NCBI GenBank assembly: GCA_964006375.1
Contig: OZ023265.1
Span: 117,503,858-117,567,857 of the forward strand
Direction: 5' to 3'
DNA: 64,000 bases
DNA from: Tillus elongatus
Lineage: Eukaryota > Arthropoda > Insecta > Coleoptera > Cleridae
Part shown: positions 63,031 to 64,000 of the stretch, piece after piece
Position numbering within the stretch: the stretch's first letter is position 1
Layout of the letters: each line of letters begins with the position of its first letter
The notes under the pieces: generated by a model
Database searches by the model: none
What the model was told of the DNA's origin: nothing
Seen by the model: the letters and a program-made list of their open reading frames with translations, nothing else
Translations under genes and position numbers: made by a program

Positions 63031-64000
63031 CACAACAAACTATTCCAAGATAAGGTTTTGGTAAGATGTTATTTATTTCCTAGCCATAGATACGAAAACA
63101 TCAACTTTACAGCACCAGTGCCGTCCATATTTTTTGATAATAACAAAACGGAAGACTCGTATATTTGCCAGTCAGGCATCAACAGGAAAAATTATGTGGG
63201 TCTGTATACTCAGTCCTAGATGCCGCTATAAAACGCGCAAAGAAAACATGCAGGAGTATTAAACTGAATAATGTAAAATTGAAGCTGTCGAGATGACAGA
63301 AGCAGGCTACCGCAATGATATGGTTATGATAGAAAAAAAATGAAAGTTATCTGTTGGAAACTATACTTGTGTGAAAAGGCGTACATCGAAAAACAGCTAG
63401 GAATGAAAAATTCAGTGCAGTCTGGTTTTTTGCTATTTAGCAAAAGAGATACGTTGGCCATGGTTCATAGATTAGATATAGATTGTCTGGTAACTCTGAG
63501 GAGGGAGAGATGCGAGAGAGGGGTAACACGTCATGTGTATTCCAAATGCGGATAACACCTATAGTTTCAGATTGCGATTTGGTGTTTTAAATAACATTTC
63601 TTACAATTTTGTGTAACTTTGCTCAAAAAATGTTAAATACGATCAGTAAATGATTTATTTTATTATTTTGTACTGCTAAATAGAAGCTATCATCTTAAAG
63701 ACAATGTCTTATTTTTTGAGGTGTTGTGTTGTATCATAACTGCACAGTGAATCAAGGTTATTATGAATTGAACGTTATTTATTTAAAATTATTTTTAATA
63801 TTCAACAATTAAATCGGTGAATCGTCATAAATGTAGATATGTGTTTAATGGAAAAAATAGGTTATATATACTTAAAACAAGAACTCAATAAATAATTGAC
63901 CTAAATGGCTATTTACATGACTCGTGGAGTTGTTTGTAGTGTATTAATGTGCAAAATAATTCTAAAAAGGCAATGAAAAGTGAAGATAAACTTTTCTTCT
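63031..64000. other. No recognisable feature
   Basis: AT-rich sequence with only short uninformative open frames. The next upstream dynein exon (AAA3 P-loop) is not found here. Confidence 0.5.

Noticed and set aside
63340..63555. Plus-strand 71-codon open frame near the right edge
   Set aside because: No recognisable motif or codon pattern; no reason to call a gene.

Overview
This window is nuclear DNA from an arthropod, most likely an insect. It is AT-rich and intron-rich, holds a single recognisable host gene, and is otherwise packed with decayed transposable elements. The host gene is an axonemal inner-arm dynein heavy chain (closest, from memory of the family, to DNAH7; DNAH3 and DNAH12 are the alternatives). 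It lies on the minus strand. I can place 16 consecutive exons from 60,453 down to 8,377. Every junction has GT/AG ends and compatible phase, giving about 1,351 codons. They run from the middle of AAA3 through AAA4, the coiled-coil stalk with its microtubule-binding tip, AAA5 and into AAA6. The N-terminal part (linker, AAA1, AAA2) must lie beyond 64,000 and the C-terminal part before position 1. Introns range from 54 bp to about 11 kb.

The introns and flanks hold: Penelope-like retroelements (PLEs) with GIY-YIG endonuclease and RT remnants at 6.8-7.9, 31.7-32.9, 46.6-47.6 and 48.7-50.3 kb; non-LTR retrotransposon relics (1.5-2.0, 5.5-5.9, 10.4-10.8, 39.6-40.0, 42.4-43.0, 51.1-54.2, 60.9-62.0 kb); mariner/Tc1-type relics (3.3-5.1, 17.5-18.1, 19.7-20.6, 21.6-23.4, 27.6-27.8, 29.6-30.1 kb), of which 21,608-23,412 has both long inverted ends and TA target duplications; several TIR-only elements; tRNA-derived SINE pieces; an LTR with a heat-shock-element-like promoter at 34.14-34.5 kb; and two abundant unclassified families, one built around long (TA)n tracts and one forming head-to-tail dimers.

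The most interesting layer is RNA. At least two, and probably three, distinct families of small hammerhead ribozymes are visible. Family A (CTGATGA, stem II CGCTAA/TTAGTG, GAAAC, GATC, GTC) sits in the inverted arms of the PLE copies. Family B (CTGAAGA, stem II GCTCT/AGAGC, GAAACCGGTC, stem I CCGTA/TACGG) sits in palindromic elements at 15.6-15.96 and 37.3-37.6 kb. A decayed third pattern is at 51.84-51.88 kb. In all three, the segment replacing helix III is a perfect palindrome (ACGATCGT, ACCGGT, ACGCGT), which suggests action as dimers. Two core-intact copies lie sense-oriented inside dynein introns.

Everything outside the dynein exons looks like mobile DNA or unassigned AT-rich sequence. 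I see no bacterial genes, CRISPR arrays, intact tRNA or rRNA genes.
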